Of a DNA stretch of 64,000 nucleotides, positions 7,211-17,335 are shown one piece after another. The DNA comes from Gammaproteobacteria bacterium. GTDB lineage: Bacteria > Pseudomonadota > Gammaproteobacteria > Pseudomonadales > Oleiphilaceae. A model generated the notes under the pieces. That model searched no databases, was not told the origin of the DNA, and saw only the letters and a program-made list of their open reading frames with translations. Numbering within the stretch: position 1 is the stretch's first letter; each line of letters starts with the position of its first letter. The stretch lies in contig PDSQ01000025.1 in assembly GCA_002747055.1 (NCBI GenBank), positions 1 to 64,000 of the forward strand. Direction: 5' to 3'. The position numbers and the translations under genes are program-made.

Positions 7211-8797
7211 ATGAACATGACAGACAATCATACCGCTATTCAAATTCATCGCGCATTAATCAGTGTTTCAGACAAGAACGGCATTGTAGAGTTTGCCCAA
7301 TTCCTGGCCAGAGCAGGTGTAGAGATCCTTTCTACTGGCGGCACATTCAAACTACTAAAGGAAAATCAGATCGATGCGATACAAGTGTCGGATTATACCG
7401 GTTTTCCCGAAATGATGGATGGCCGGGTCAAAACCCTGCATCCGAAGATCCATGGTGGTATTCTCGGTCGACGGGGAATTGATGACACAGTGATGTGCGA
7501 ACAGGATATCCAGCCAATCGACATGATTGTCGTCAATCTCTACCCCTTCGAGGCCACGGTCGCTCGCCCTGACTGTGACCTAGCTGCCGCCATGGAAAAT
7601 ATCGATATTGGTGGCCCGACAATGGTGAGGTCAGCGGCAAAAAACCATCAGGATGTCGCGGTTGTGGTCAATACCTCAGACTATCAGCGCATTTTGAAAG
7701 AAATGAACGACAATAATGGCTGTCTCTCCTATCCAACCCGTTTCGAGCTGGCGGTAAAAGCTTTCGAGCATACCGCGTCTTATGACGGTGCCATCGCCAA
7801 CTATTTGGGATTGCAGGTACAGACGGAAGCGACCGGGTTTCCCCGTACTCTCAACACTCAATTCAGTAAAGTCCAAGACCTGCGCTACGGCGAGAACCCC
7901 CACCAGAAAGCCGCCTATTATAGAGAAAGCAAAGCTACCGAAGCCAGTGTCGCCACCGCCAGACAAATTCAGGGCAAGCCGCTCTCTTTTAACAATGTTG
8001 CCGATACCGACGCCGCATTCGAATGTGTCAAACCTTTTGCCGACCCCGCTTGCGTCATCGTCAAGCACGCCAATCCATGCGGTGTCGCCATCGGTATCGA
8101 CATCAAGCAAGCCTATGAACTGGCGTATACCACCGATCCAACCTCTGCCTTTGGCGGGATCATCGCGTTCAATCGTGAACTCGATGCAGAAACCGCGCAA
8201 TTAATTCGGGATCGACAGTTTGTGGAAGTCATCATTGCTCCTGCCATTGCCGAAGATGCCCGGTCAATACTGGCAAGCAAAGCCAATGTGCGCGTGTTGG
8301 CTGCCGGAGAGATTGCCCCTTACCGCTCACCCAGCCTGGACTACAAAAAAGTGACCGGGGGGGTTCTGGTGCAAGACAAAGACCTGGGTATGGTCAATGA
8401 TGATGAACTGAAAATGGTGACAGATCGTTCACCCACCGAACAGGAGCTCAATGACCTGCTGTTCGCCTGGGAAGTAGCCAAGTTTGTCAAGTCCAATGCC
8501 ATCGTTTACGCAAAAAACGGCCGCACCATAGGTATAGGCGCTGGCCAGATGAGCCGGGTGTACAGCGCAAAAATTGCGGGCATCAAAGCTAAAGACGAGG
8601 GACTGGAAGTAACTGGTTCCGTTATGGCATCCGACGCATTTTTTCCCTTCAGAGACGGCATTGACGCGGCAGCCAAAGCCGGGATCAAGGCAGTGATTCA
8701 GCCCGGCGGCTCGAGGCGAGATCAAGAAGTCATCGATGCTGCCAACGAGCATGACATAGCGATGGTATTCACCGGCATGCGTCACTTCAGACACTAG
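7211..8797 (+). CDS. purH: Bifunctional AICAR transformylase / IMP cyclohydrolase
   Basis: Carries out the last two steps of IMP synthesis. The N-terminal cyclohydrolase (about 1-200) has [44 protein letters not shown] and NIDIGGPTM. The C-terminal transformylase has [31 protein letters not shown] and the catalytic [12 protein letters not shown]. The 528-residue length is standard, and the protein ends in the family's typical TGMRHFRH. A second ATG two codons in (7217) is an alternative start. purD follows 48 bases later. Confidence 0.97.
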   Translation: MNMTDNHTAIQIHRALISVSDKNGIVEFAQFLARAGVEILSTGGTFKLLKENQIDAIQVSDYTGFPEMMDGRVKTLHPKIHGGILGRRGIDDTVMCEQDIQPIDMIVVNLYPFEATVARPDCDLAAAMENIDIGGPTMVRSAAKNHQDVAVVVNTSDYQRILKEMNDNNGCLSYPTRFELAVKAFEHTASYDGAIANYLGLQVQTEATGFPRTLNTQFSKVQDLRYGENPHQKAAYYRESKATEASVATARQIQGKPLSFNNVADTDAAFECVKPFADPACVIVKHANPCGVAIGIDIKQAYELAYTTDPTSAFGGIIAFNRELDAETAQLIRDRQFVEVIIAPAIAEDARSILASKANVRVLAAGEIAPYRSPSLDYKKVTGGVLVQDKDLGMVNDDELKMVTDRSPTEQELNDLLFAWEVAKFVKSNAIVYAKNGRTIGIGAGQMSRVYSAKIAGIKAKDEGLEVTGSVMASDAFFPFRDGIDAAAKAGIKAVIQPGGSRRDQEVIDAANEHDIAMVFTGMRHFRH

Positions 8798-8845
8798 CTC
8801 TAATGATTTCAAACTCACCCTTCCCCCAATGACAACGGAAATGAC

Positions 8846-10150
8846 ATGATGAAAGTACTGGTTATCGGCAGTGGCGGCAGAGAACATGCACTGGCATGGC
8901 AGGCGGCAAAATCCACCAAGGTCGAACGTGTTTACGTCGCGCCCGGTAACGCTGGAACCGGCCGGGATGACAAGCTCGAGAATATTGCCGTCGATGTCAT
9001 GGACAAAGCTGGCCTGGCTGCATTCGCCAAAGCAAACCAGGTTGATCTCACCATAGTCGGCCCGGAAGCGCCTTTGGTCGATGGTATTGTCAATTATTTC
9101 CAGGATCTCGGGCTACCAATTTTTGGCCCCAGCCAGGGCGCCGCTCAGTTGGAGGGCTCCAAAGCCTTCACCAAGGATTTTCTGGCCAGACGCGCGATCC
9201 CGACGGCGGCTTATCAAAGCTTTGTCGACGTCGAACCGGCACTGGAATACCTACGAAAACAAGGAGCCCCCATCGTTGTCAAGGCAGACGGCCTGGCCGC
9301 GGGCAAAGGGGTTATCGTGGCAGAAACACTCGAACAGGCGGAAGACGCCGTGCGTGATATGTTGGCTGGCAACAAATTTGGCGACGCTGGCCACAGAGTG
9401 GTTATCGAGGATTTTCTGGAAGGAGAAGAAGCCAGTTTTATCGTCATGGTTGACGGTAAAAATGTCCTTCCAATGGCCACCAGTCAGGATCATAAACGCG
9501 CGGGTGATGGCGACACAGGCCCTAACACGGGCGGTATGGGAGCTTACTCTCCGGCCCCTGTCGTCACCCAGGCCGTGCATGACAAAATCATGCAACAAGT
9601 GATTATACCAACGGTTGCAGGTATGGCGAAAGAGGGCAATGACTATGTCGGATTTCTTTATGCGGGCCTGATGATTTCGCCTGACGGCGATCCTAAAGTC
9701 ATCGAATACAATTGCCGCTTCGGTGATCCTGAAACACAACCGATTATGATGAGAATGCAGTCCGATCTGACTGAATTGTGTCTGGCGGCCATTGCAGGAC
9801 GACTTGACCAATGTCAGTCACAATGGGACGAACGTGCTTCAGTCGGCGTAGTGCTGGCAGCAGGCGGTTACCCTGATGCCTATAACAAAGGTGACGAAAT
9901 CACCGGCATCCCAGCTGAAACAGCCATTGCCAAGGTATTCCATGCCGGCACCGTTGAGTCGGAAGGCAAAGTATTGACCAATGGCGGGCGCGTGCTATGT
10001 GCGACTGCATTGGGCAAAAATGTCACCGAAGCGCAAAAAAATGCCTATGACATCGCTAAATCGATACAATGGCAAGGTGCCTATATGCGCACGGATATTG
10101 GCTACAGAGCCATTGCCAGAGAAACGGAACAATCAACCATCGGGAATTAG
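8846..10150 (+). CDS. purD: Phosphoribosylamine-glycine ligase (GARS)
   Basis: Second step of purine synthesis: joins glycine to phosphoribosylamine using ATP. It is an ATP-grasp enzyme, with the N-terminal domain MMKVLVIGSGGREHALAW, the ATP-grasp core (PIVVKADGLAAGKGVIVA; DFLEGEEASFIVMVDG) and metal-binding EYNCRFGDPETQP. The length of 434 is typical. Either ATG at 8846 or 8849 could start it. It forms the usual purH-purD pair. A GC-rich hairpin lies between it and the convergent carbonic anhydrase gene. Confidence 0.97.
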   Translation: MMKVLVIGSGGREHALAWQAAKSTKVERVYVAPGNAGTGRDDKLENIAVDVMDKAGLAAFAKANQVDLTIVGPEAPLVDGIVNYFQDLGLPIFGPSQGAAQLEGSKAFTKDFLARRAIPTAAYQSFVDVEPALEYLRKQGAPIVVKADGLAAGKGVIVAETLEQAEDAVRDMLAGNKFGDAGHRVVIEDFLEGEEASFIVMVDGKNVLPMATSQDHKRAGDGDTGPNTGGMGAYSPAPVVTQAVHDKIMQQVIIPTVAGMAKEGNDYVGFLYAGLMISPDGDPKVIEYNCRFGDPETQPIMMRMQSDLTELCLAAIAGRLDQCQSQWDERASVGVVLAAGGYPDAYNKGDEITGIPAETAIAKVFHAGTVESEGKVLTNGGRVLCATALGKNVTEAQKNAYDIAKSIQWQGAYMRTDIGYRAIARETEQSTIGN

Positions 10151-10185
10151 CGGATGACGTCTTTTTTGACCCGGAGGCAAACCAT

Positions 10186-10213
10186 CGCCGCCGTTCCAGG
10201 GAAAGGGCGGCGG
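10186..10213. terminator. Possible terminator between purD and can
   Basis: The bases CGCCGCC and GGCGGCG form a strong hairpin around a loop of about 14 bases in the convergent gap between purD (+) and the carbonic anhydrase gene (-). It lacks a good T-run on either side, so it may be a weak or bidirectional stop. Confidence 0.35.
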
Positions 10214-10244
10214 CAGTTTAAGTTAGTTCTGATAACAGCATCAA

Positions 10245-10895
10245 CTAAGCATCGCTAAAGATCCGGCGAATTGCCTTGTCGACTGTTTCATCCACGTTAT
10301 CCGGTTGATCGATTGTGACGTTCAGGTCGTTGACAATTCCATCATGAATACCATATACCCAACCATGCACTTTGACCGCCTGCCCTCTTGACCAGGCATC
10401 GCGCACAATAGTGGTTTGCGTGACATGATCCACCTGGGCTATCACATTTAGCTCGCACATCTTGTCTTCGCGAGCGGACTCTGGTGTCACCGAAGCGAGG
10501 TCAGCGTGATAGATTTTTTCAAGATCCTGAACATGGCGAAGCCAATTGCTAATCAAACCTGAATGTTCCTTCGCCAATGCGGAGCGAATACCGCCACAGC
10601 CATAATGGCCACACACGATGATATGCTTAACCTGCAAAACATCGACGGCAAACTGAATCACTGAAAGGCAATTAAAATCAGTGTGGACAACCAGATTCGC
10701 CACATTTCGGTGAACAAAGAGTTCACCCGGCAACAGATCTACAATTTGATTTGCCGGTACACGGCTATCCGAACATCCAATCCAAAGAAATTCAGGATTT
10801 TGCTGACAAGACAGTTTTGTAAAAAAATCCGGCTTCTCGCTATTGACTGTCTCTGCCCACCGGCGATTGTTGATCAATAGTTCTTTGACTTTCAT
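10245..10895 (-). CDS. can: Beta-class carbonic anhydrase
   Basis: Interconverts CO2 and bicarbonate, supplying bicarbonate for carboxylations. All four zinc or active-site elements are present: Cys and Asp-Arg in WIGCSDSRVPANQI, HRNVANLV, and the His and Cys of CGHYGCGGIRSAL. The 216-residue length and the end DKAIRRIF match the E. coli Can group. An AAGGGAA box directly precedes the ATG. It lies downstream of crp on the same strand and is convergent with purD. Confidence 0.95.
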   Translation of the reverse strand: MKVKELLINNRRWAETVNSEKPDFFTKLSCQQNPEFLWIGCSDSRVPANQIVDLLPGELFVHRNVANLVVHTDFNCLSVIQFAVDVLQVKHIIVCGHYGCGGIRSALAKEHSGLISNWLRHVQDLEKIYHADLASVTPESAREDKMCELNVIAQVDHVTQTTIVRDAWSRGQAVKVHGWVYGIHDGIVNDLNVTIDQPDNVDETVDKAIRRIFSDA

Positions 10896-10964
10896 TTCCC
10901 TTATTTACCTTATCTATCAAACTTGTCTATCAAACGCTGTGAAATAGCGGGTTGTCGCCGCTCG

Positions 10965-11606
10965 CTAACGAGTACCAAAAACTACCATCGTTTTACCCTT
11001 GACCTGAACCAGCCCCTGGTCTTCAAGCGTTTTCAACACCCGCCCGACCATTTCCCTGGAACAGCCGACAATTCGGCCAATTTCCTGCCGGGTTATCTTG
11101 ATCTGCATACCATCCGGATGCGTCATCGCATCAGGCTCGCGACATAGATCCAACAATGCCCGGGCAACGCGACCGGTCACGTCCAAGAATGCCAGGTCAC
11201 CGACTTTTCGCGTCGTTTGACGCAGGCGTGAGGCCATTTGCTCGCCGATAAAATACAGTATGCGAGGATTCTCGACAGAGATTTCCCTGAACTTGGTATA
11301 GCTGATTTCAGCTACCTCGCACTCGGTTTTCGCTTTGACCCAGGCGCTTCGCGAATCCATATTGTCGAACAACCCCATCTCGCCGAAAAAATCACCTGCG
11401 TTGAGATAGGCCATAATCATTTCGCGACCGTCATTATCCTCGATAATGACGGTGACAGAACCTTTAATTATATAAAACAGAGAATCGCTTTTATCGCCTG
11501 CATAGATAATGGTACTTTTAGCGGGATAACGCCTTCTATGGCACTGCGACAAGAAAAAGTCCAAATGCTTGGTCTTGTTTTCTGCCGATTTAGCAATTGC
11601 AACCAT
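10965..11606 (-). CDS. crp: cAMP-receptor protein (CRP/Vfr)
   Basis: Global cAMP-responsive transcription factor. The N-terminal cyclic-nucleotide domain has [19 protein letters not shown], the phosphate-binding cassette [11 protein letters not shown], and [20 protein letters not shown], which holds the Arg-Ser that binds cAMP in E. coli CRP. The C-terminal helix-turn-helix is [20 protein letters not shown]. At 213 residues it is close to Vfr (214) and CRP (210). A GGGAAG box precedes the ATG. As in Pseudomonas it lies next to speD, although the OsmC gene normally between them is decayed here. Confidence 0.95.
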   Translation of the reverse strand: MVAIAKSAENKTKHLDFFLSQCHRRRYPAKSTIIYAGDKSDSLFYIIKGSVTVIIEDNDGREMIMAYLNAGDFFGEMGLFDNMDSRSAWVKAKTECEVAEISYTKFREISVENPRILYFIGEQMASRLRQTTRKVGDLAFLDVTGRVARALLDLCREPDAMTHPDGMQIKITRQEIGRIVGCSREMVGRVLKTLEDQGLVQVKGKTMVVFGTR

Positions 11607-12259
11607 GTTAACTTCCCATTTTTTTATTCTGGAACCATCTGTTGCAGGAACCCCCCATCAAGCTTCATCAACGCGCGTACATTCCTGCCCAATTATTATT
11701 GACTGCACCATGAGACTCCAGACGAAGAACCTGGCTCACCTTCTTCTGCCTGTAGAATGACCCGTTTATATGGCCCAACAACAATTCGCCTGCTTTCAGC
11801 AGGTGAAATATTCTACTATAGGCCTATCACATCCACCTGTAAAATCACACAGAGATTACCGTCTGTTCTCTCGATAGAGTATAGATTAAAAATAAAACAA
11901 ATGGCGCTAACCTGAACAGTAGTTTTGTGATACTCTTGCCGGCCAATCATTTCGGTATATTGAAGCGATCACCAGATAAACGACCAAAAAGAAAAAGCGG
12001 GTGGAGAGCGCATTTAAGTTATCTACCGAAAACTATTGCCGTACATCGATCATACTGGAGAAAAGCGATGTCGAAATCGGCACTGCTCTGACGTTGGCAG
12101 TGCCATTCAGTTCCGAACCAAAGGATGAAAAAGCTTACTTCAATCGCATTTTCGCATCATGTTATCGACATTATCATTGAGCTATGACATTCTGCAAACG
12201 GTCGCGCAGGCAAGTCCTGAATCAGGCGGTTTTGTTCACTTATCCGAGAAGGGGAAAAT
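11607..12259. other. crp-speD intergenic region
   Basis: A gap of 653 bases between divergent genes. The part next to crp (11607-11960) is AT-rich and should hold the crp promoter. Half-sites resembling CRP boxes (for example TCACA near 11825 and 11853) are present, but no complete dyad. The part next to speD holds the OsmC-like remnant. No intact gene is visible. Confidence 0.55.
12001..12180 (+). pseudogene. OsmC-family protein remnant
   Basis: A frame starting at a GTG reads VESAFKLSTENYCRTSIILE followed by KSDVEIGTAL, and stops at 12178-12180. This resembles the C-terminal part of OsmC/YhfA-type thiol peroxidases, where V-E-x-A-x-x-L-S-x-x-x-Y-C carries the second conserved cysteine. The usual N-terminal 80-90 residues are missing, and the same frame has a stop (TAA, 11977-11979) just upstream. 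In Pseudomonas an OsmC-family gene lies between vfr and speD, which is exactly this position. I read it as a decaying gene; confidence is limited by its short length. Confidence 0.5.
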
Positions 12260-13051
12260 ATGGATAAGAAACTGATGCTTCACGGTTTCAACAACCTGAC
12301 AAAATCACTTAGTTTTAACATCTATGACATTTGCTACGCCAAGTCGCCTCAACACAAAAGCGAGTACCTTTCGTACATCAATGCCATGTACAATGCCGAA
12401 CGCCTGACCCAGATACTCACCGATGTTGTCAAAATCATCGGCGCCACCATTCTCAATGTGGCTCGCCAGAACTATGAACCACATGGGGCCAGTGTCACCA
12501 TGCTGATAGCGGAAGAAGAAATTCCAACCGACGCCAATGACCTCAGGGAAAGCCCCGGGCCGTTACCGGAAACGGTGGTCAGCCATCTTGACAAGAGCCA
12601 CGTCACCGTGCACACCTACCCCGAAAGTCACCCGGATGATGGCATAAGTACTTTTCGCGTCGACATCGATGTTTCTACCTGTGGCTTGATTACTCCGCTA
12701 AAAGTGTTGAATTATCTGATTCATAGCTTTGATTCCGACATAGTGACAGTGGATTACCGGGTAAGAGGCTTTACCCGGGACGTGGATGGCACCAAGCATT
12801 ATATTGACCACGATATCAACTCGATTCAAAACTACTTGAGCGAAGACACCAAACAGGCCTATGAAATGATAGATGTCAATGTCTATCAGGAGAACATGTT
12901 TCATACCAAAATGCTGCTGAAAGAGTTTGACCTGGACAACTACCTTTTCGGTGACAAGGAATCGCAGTTTGAAGAAGGCAACAGGAAAATAATAGCTGAA
13001 CGTTTACGAAAAGAAATGATGGAAATATATTATTCCCGCAATATGTCTTGA
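12260..13051 (+). CDS. speD: S-adenosylmethionine decarboxylase proenzyme
   Basis: Makes decarboxylated SAM, the aminopropyl donor for spermidine. The proenzyme cleaves itself to create a pyruvoyl cofactor. The cleavage site is [13 protein letters not shown], with the new pyruvoyl group coming from Ser113. The length of 263 residues and the sequence fit the E. coli/Pseudomonas class rather than the short 120-residue class. AAGGGG just before the ATG supports the start. speE is not adjacent. Confidence 0.95.
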   Translation: MDKKLMLHGFNNLTKSLSFNIYDICYAKSPQHKSEYLSYINAMYNAERLTQILTDVVKIIGATILNVARQNYEPHGASVTMLIAEEEIPTDANDLRESPGPLPETVVSHLDKSHVTVHTYPESHPDDGISTFRVDIDVSTCGLITPLKVLNYLIHSFDSDIVTVDYRVRGFTRDVDGTKHYIDHDINSIQNYLSEDTKQAYEMIDVNVYQENMFHTKMLLKEFDLDNYLFGDKESQFEEGNRKIIAERLRKEMMEIYYSRNMS

Positions 13052-13191
13052 GTCGTTCGCCAGGCAGAACATCGCAACAAATTGTTTTGTATGCCGGCAT
13101 CGCTGCAATCACCGCTCGCATTCACAACCCCATTGCCGCTGCCATGACAACGGACACAGCATTCTTGAGTCAATCCGAGTGCCGGGTACAA

Positions 13192-16100
13192 TCAAATTGT
13201 ATTGATAAGACGGGGCTTTTCTATCCCGTAGCCTTGTGCGTAGTCGACTCCGAGCCACCTTATCATTTCCAGGGTTGGCTTGTCCTCGACCTGACAGGCA
13301 ACCACTTCTTTACCCATCAAATGAGCCATTTCAGTCATCGACTTGACCATTACCCGGTCATCAGGACTGTTGGACAAATCTTTAACGAAACTTCCATCTA
13401 TCTTAATCAGATCAACAGGCAGGGATTTCAGTAAACTATGAGAAGAAATCCCGGCCCCGAAACTGCCTAAGCTGAATAAACAACCGGTCTCCTTCAATTC
13501 ACGAATAAAATCTGCCACATCATTGATATTCGAGATTTCAGAAGCATCAGTAATTTCGAAGCAGACTCTTTCAAGCGGCGACTTGCGCTTACTCAACCTA
13601 TCGTAGACAACCTCCAAAAGAGAATCGTCGTTCAAAGAATGTCCGGTCAAATTGATACTGACCCCGCCCATTCGTTGAAACACCGCTTGGTTCTCGGCAA
13701 TCCAGTCCATCATATGCCCGATCACCCAGCAATCGACCGTTTTCATGCGGTTGTAATGTTCAGCAGTTCGTACAAACTCACTCGCGGGTATCAGGTGGCC
13801 GTTATCATCATAAACACTCAACAAAATCTGGTAGTGGGTATTGAGTTTGCTGGACATATGCAATGGAATGATTTTCTGACATCGCAGCAATATTCTTTCT
13901 TTATCCAGATCTTTAAAACCAGCGACCTTTGCGACGATTTGCTTTTGCCGGGAGAGACTGTTTTTATCTGGGTTATGAATAGACAGTCGATTCGGACCCA
14001 ATTTCTTGGCGCTGCGGCAGGCCGATTCCGCGGCGCCCAGGAGACTCTCGGTGTTGGTTAAATACTCGCTGGAAACGGCAATACCGATATTTGCCGAAAC
14101 CGGATATTCCGCATCCTTCCATTGAAACTCATGTTCTTCAATGGCAGTCAAGAGTTTTCGTCCCAGCGCTTCAGCCTCTGGCTTGTCTGTCAGTACCGCA
14201 AATTCATTACCGCCCATCCGTGCCAGAATGGCTCCCTCGGGAGCACAAGACCGAATAATCCCGGCCACTTCTTTCAGCAATTGATCCCCCGCATCATAAC
14301 CGGCGTGGTCGTTAATTATTCTGAATTGGCGAAGGTCGATGTATATCAGATTACAGCTTCCATCTTCAGTCCCTTTCGCCAACTTTTTCTTTATGTTCCG
14401 CTCTATTTCCTTGCGATTTACCAAGCCGGTGATTTCATCATGTGTAGTCACGAACGATAATTGTTCGTAAACACTTTTAACCATATTGTCGAGGCTTTCA
14501 TCGACAATAGGTGTTTCATAAGTGGAATCATGCACTAACACACCACGATGCATCATTCCTGCCAGTTTCAACAATTCAAGCTCGATAACTTTCATGCCCT
14601 GATGGTTGACAAAAACAAATTTGGAAAAGCCCTTGCCAATCCACACCAAACGCATAAACACCGGGTCTTCCTTGTTCTTGATGTGTTTTATCCAACTTCC
14701 CACAGCCAGCTTTTGGGCTCTGTGTATCCAGCGTTGCAGCCCCCTGTACCGATCCCTGGACAGCCGCTTGTCCCGTTCCTGCTCAGCAGACGTCGTTCCA
14801 GGCATTTCAATCATTTCCGGCGGTCGCTCTTTACTACCGACTATAAACTGTTTGAGCTGATCACGAATATGACCAGATGGCATATGATTTGACGAGATTG
14901 AAGAAAGCCCCTCCTGAATCGTTTTGAGTAACTCAACCAGGTTTACATCCATATGCGGATTGTCACCATAGGCAATAAGCGTATCGATAACATTCAAATA
15001 GTCTTGCCATGCCTGACTACCCTCGCCCTGACGAATATAAGTCAGCGACAACAAGTCCCGCCAGCCCCCATTGATAAGAGTAACCACCGCTTTCGGAATA
15101 TGTCGCCCTGCTGTCCGTTTCTTGATTTCCTCGGCAACCACTTTTTTGGCCAGGTCAACCTTTTGTGACCCTTCGGCTGCTGACATAACCCGTTCGACAT
15201 TGCGGCGATACAGCAAATTCTGCCGGTCTATGACTTCGTCAAGCTCCGCTACGGCTTCGTCAAAAACATTGATATCCTGCTCGAACTCCTCGTTAATCCG
15301 GTAGATCACAGAATCGATCTTTTGCTGGGTCACCGGGCTGAAGCGACCGCCTTTCAACCCCAGTTGCGCAATTCTATTGAGTAACACCCTGACAGGACTG
15401 TCTTTCCGCTCCAGAAAAGCTTTGTCTTTTAACAACACCTTAAGCACAGGCACCTGCAATTTGACCAACTGCGACTTGACCTGATCCGTAATTTTCTCGC
15501 TGGACACCATACCGAGAAAGAACCGATCGACCACATCCAGGGTCTCTTTTTGCTCCCCATCCAGCACTTTCTCTTCCGCACCTTCTGTCCGCAGATCAGA
15601 AATAACGCGATCAGCTAACTTTTCATCTCTGACATCGGTGTTTACCTGTCCCCTCGCGGTCAGTTTTTGCAGCCTTTGCAAACTGTTTTGAAGTTCCGCC
15701 GGACTCCATTTAGGTAAATCTGAAACCGGAACCGAATCAGCTTTAGCGGATTTCCCTTGGCGGGTTTTATCCAAAACCGAAAACAGACCTTGGACAGATT
15801 TGAACACAGACTCTGCATTCGAGAGATTGGTCGAGAGCCGAGCTTGCAGATCCGCAACGCTGGAGTCATTCGAAAATGGCGGCACTAAAGCCTTCTGAAA
15901 CTGCTCTTCCCGGTTTGGTTCCGGCGTATTTGCGATACGTCTCGATTCAGGCATCGGCGAGAACGTATCCCCGACAGAAAACGGCCCAGTCGCTGACCGA
16001 CTGGAAGCTAACTGGCCGCGCTCCTGACCAAAGGCCGAAAAGTTTTCATGCTTATCAGAAAAAACCTCTGCCGCTTCTGCAGTAGGCAACGCGTTCGAGT

Positions 16101-17226
16101 TGCCAGCAAAACCGGCTGAGGCCTGTCGCTGACGCTGCGTCTGCAGATTCTGGACCGCATCGGCGGCCTCCTGCTGAGGGTTTTTTCCGGTACCGATTTT
16201 TGCATCATCATCCTTGGTGCGTTTATCCGTGGCGGCCGGTGCCAGCCTGTTTTTTCGCCCGGACAAATACTGATTCAGTTTCAGGTCAGGCAGAATATTC
16301 TGCCGAATCAGAATTTGATTCAATTCAGTATAAAGTGCATCGAGATGCTGCAACACCTCGGTTTCAAAGATTTTGTAATAAATTTTCTCAGGCTGCTTCA
16401 GTAAATTGAGCGGGGCACTAGCGGCCTTAAACGCATAACAAATCATGTCCGGGCCATAAGGATTCTGGTGCCCCGTCGCATTCACGATGCCCACCTTGTC
16501 GAGCCTCATTTTCAATTGCAGAAGCGTACCATGGTATTGAGCTTCCGCTTTGGTAATCATTACCTTGATGGTCAGCCAGTCCTCAAACTCGGTTCTATCG
16601 ATCAGGCTCAATGAATCGTTACTCTGAGTCTTTGCGGGCGGAGTTTTGGCCGGGGAAACCAAGTTGTCCAGAAAGCTGGCGGTTATCGCCGGCTGACTGC
16701 GCGCAATCAGTGATACCGAGTCTATTAACTGATTGGCCAGTTGATCAGCTGCCGAATGATTCGCCGCGTCCCTCAGGTTCTCTTCCAGCGTATAAAAAAA
16801 CGTTTCCAATAAGGGCTTCAGTCGCTGATGAAGCGTTTTGGTAAATTGCCTGGTCACAAACGCGGCTTTACTGTTTTCCGAGATAACTTGGGCAGGATCA
16901 GTATTGCGGGAACACTCAAGCAACATCGCTGCAAATGCATCAGGGTGGGCTTCAAGAAACCTCACACCCATTGCGGCGTGTGCCATACGCACTGGCTTTA
17001 CAAGAATATTAAATGATCGGTCATCTACCTTGAACGCAACATTCATGGCATTGTTCGCTTGCTTGGAGTAGATGCCACTGATTTGATCCAAATTGGATTG
17101 GTCGAATCTGATAAACATCCCTTCCGCACAAAAATCTTCGATCGTGCACGGCCAGTTGACTCGCTTTTGCCAACTGAGCTCGGCCTCCAAATATATGGGT
17201 TTTCGCTGGCTGGTGCGCCGTTCCAT
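13192..17226 (-). CDS. PilZ-DUF1631-GGDEF-EAL protein with degenerate catalytic motifs
   Basis: A cytoplasmic protein of about 1344 residues. The N-terminal 110 residues form a PilZ domain (RRTSQRK fits RxxxR; the DxSxxG motif is DFCAEG, with Cys for Ser). A long helical DUF1631 region follows (about 130-860), including a low-complexity linker near 330-440. Then come a GGDEF domain (motif GGNEF, about 1005-1009) and a C-terminal EAL domain. The EAL glutamate is replaced (HYQILLSV), and the usual DDFGTG reads GSFGAG. Neither enzyme activity is likely, so it probably senses c-di-GMP or acts as a scaffold. The start at 17226 has an AGGGAA box; an upstream in-frame start at 17256 is less likely. 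Confidence 0.85.
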   Translation of the reverse strand: MERRTSQRKPIYLEAELSWQKRVNWPCTIEDFCAEGMFIRFDQSNLDQISGIYSKQANNAMNVAFKVDDRSFNILVKPVRMAHAAMGVRFLEAHPDAFAAMLLECSRNTDPAQVISENSKAAFVTRQFTKTLHQRLKPLLETFFYTLEENLRDAANHSAADQLANQLIDSVSLIARSQPAITASFLDNLVSPAKTPPAKTQSNDSLSLIDRTEFEDWLTIKVMITKAEAQYHGTLLQLKMRLDKVGIVNATGHQNPYGPDMICYAFKAASAPLNLLKQPEKIYYKIFETEVLQHLDALYTELNQILIRQNILPDLKLNQYLSGRKNRLAPAATDKRTKDDDAKIGTGKNPQQEAADAVQNLQTQRQRQASAGFAGNSNALPTAEAAEVFSDKHENFSAFGQERGQLASSRSATGPFSVGDTFSPMPESRRIANTPEPNREEQFQKALVPPFSNDSSVADLQARLSTNLSNAESVFKSVQGLFSVLDKTRQGKSAKADSVPVSDLPKWSPAELQNSLQRLQKLTARGQVNTDVRDEKLADRVISDLRTEGAEEKVLDGEQKETLDVVDRFFLGMVSSEKITDQVKSQLVKLQVPVLKVLLKDKAFLERKDSPVRVLLNRIAQLGLKGGRFSPVTQQKIDSVIYRINEEFEQDINVFDEAVAELDEVIDRQNLLYRRNVERVMSAAEGSQKVDLAKKVVAEEIKKRTAGRHIPKAVVTLINGGWRDLLSLTYIRQGEGSQAWQDYLNVIDTLIAYGDNPHMDVNLVELLKTIQEGLSSISSNHMPSGHIRDQLKQFIVGSKERPPEMIEMPGTTSAEQERDKRLSRDRYRGLQRWIHRAQKLAVGSWIKHIKNKEDPVFMRLVWIGKGFSKFVFVNHQGMKVIELELLKLAGMMHRGVLVHDSTYETPIVDESLDNMVKSVYEQLSFVTTHDEITGLVNRKEIERNIKKKLAKGTEDGSCNLIYIDLRQFRIINDHAGYDAGDQLLKEVAGIIRSCAPEGAILARMGGNEFAVLTDKPEAEALGRKLLTAIEEHEFQWKDAEYPVSANIGIAVSSEYLTNTESLLGAAESACRSAKKLGPNRLSIHNPDKNSLSRQKQIVAKVAGFKDLDKERILLRCQKIIPLHMSSKLNTHYQILLSVYDDNGHLIPASEFVRTAEHYNRMKTVDCWVIGHMMDWIAENQAVFQRMGGVSINLTGHSLNDDSLLEVVYDRLSKRKSPLERVCFEITDASEISNINDVADFIRELKETGCLFSLGSFGAGISSHSLLKSLPVDLIKIDGSFVKDLSNSPDDRVMVKSMTEMAHLMGKEVVACQVEDKPTLEMIRWLGVDYAQGYGIEKPRLINTI

Positions 17227-17335
17227 CGTATTCCCTGTCAAACATGGTAGAAGCAATTAAGACTGTGTTTTTGTTAGTATAGACATAAATCCGGTTTTCT
17301 CGTTATTCAACACAGTTTCTGCAAGGAAAGATCGC

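Noticed and set aside
11820..11860. TCACA half-sites upstream of crp that could be CRP boxes
   Set aside because: No matching TGTGA half at the correct 6-base spacing; isolated half-sites are too common to support autoregulation.
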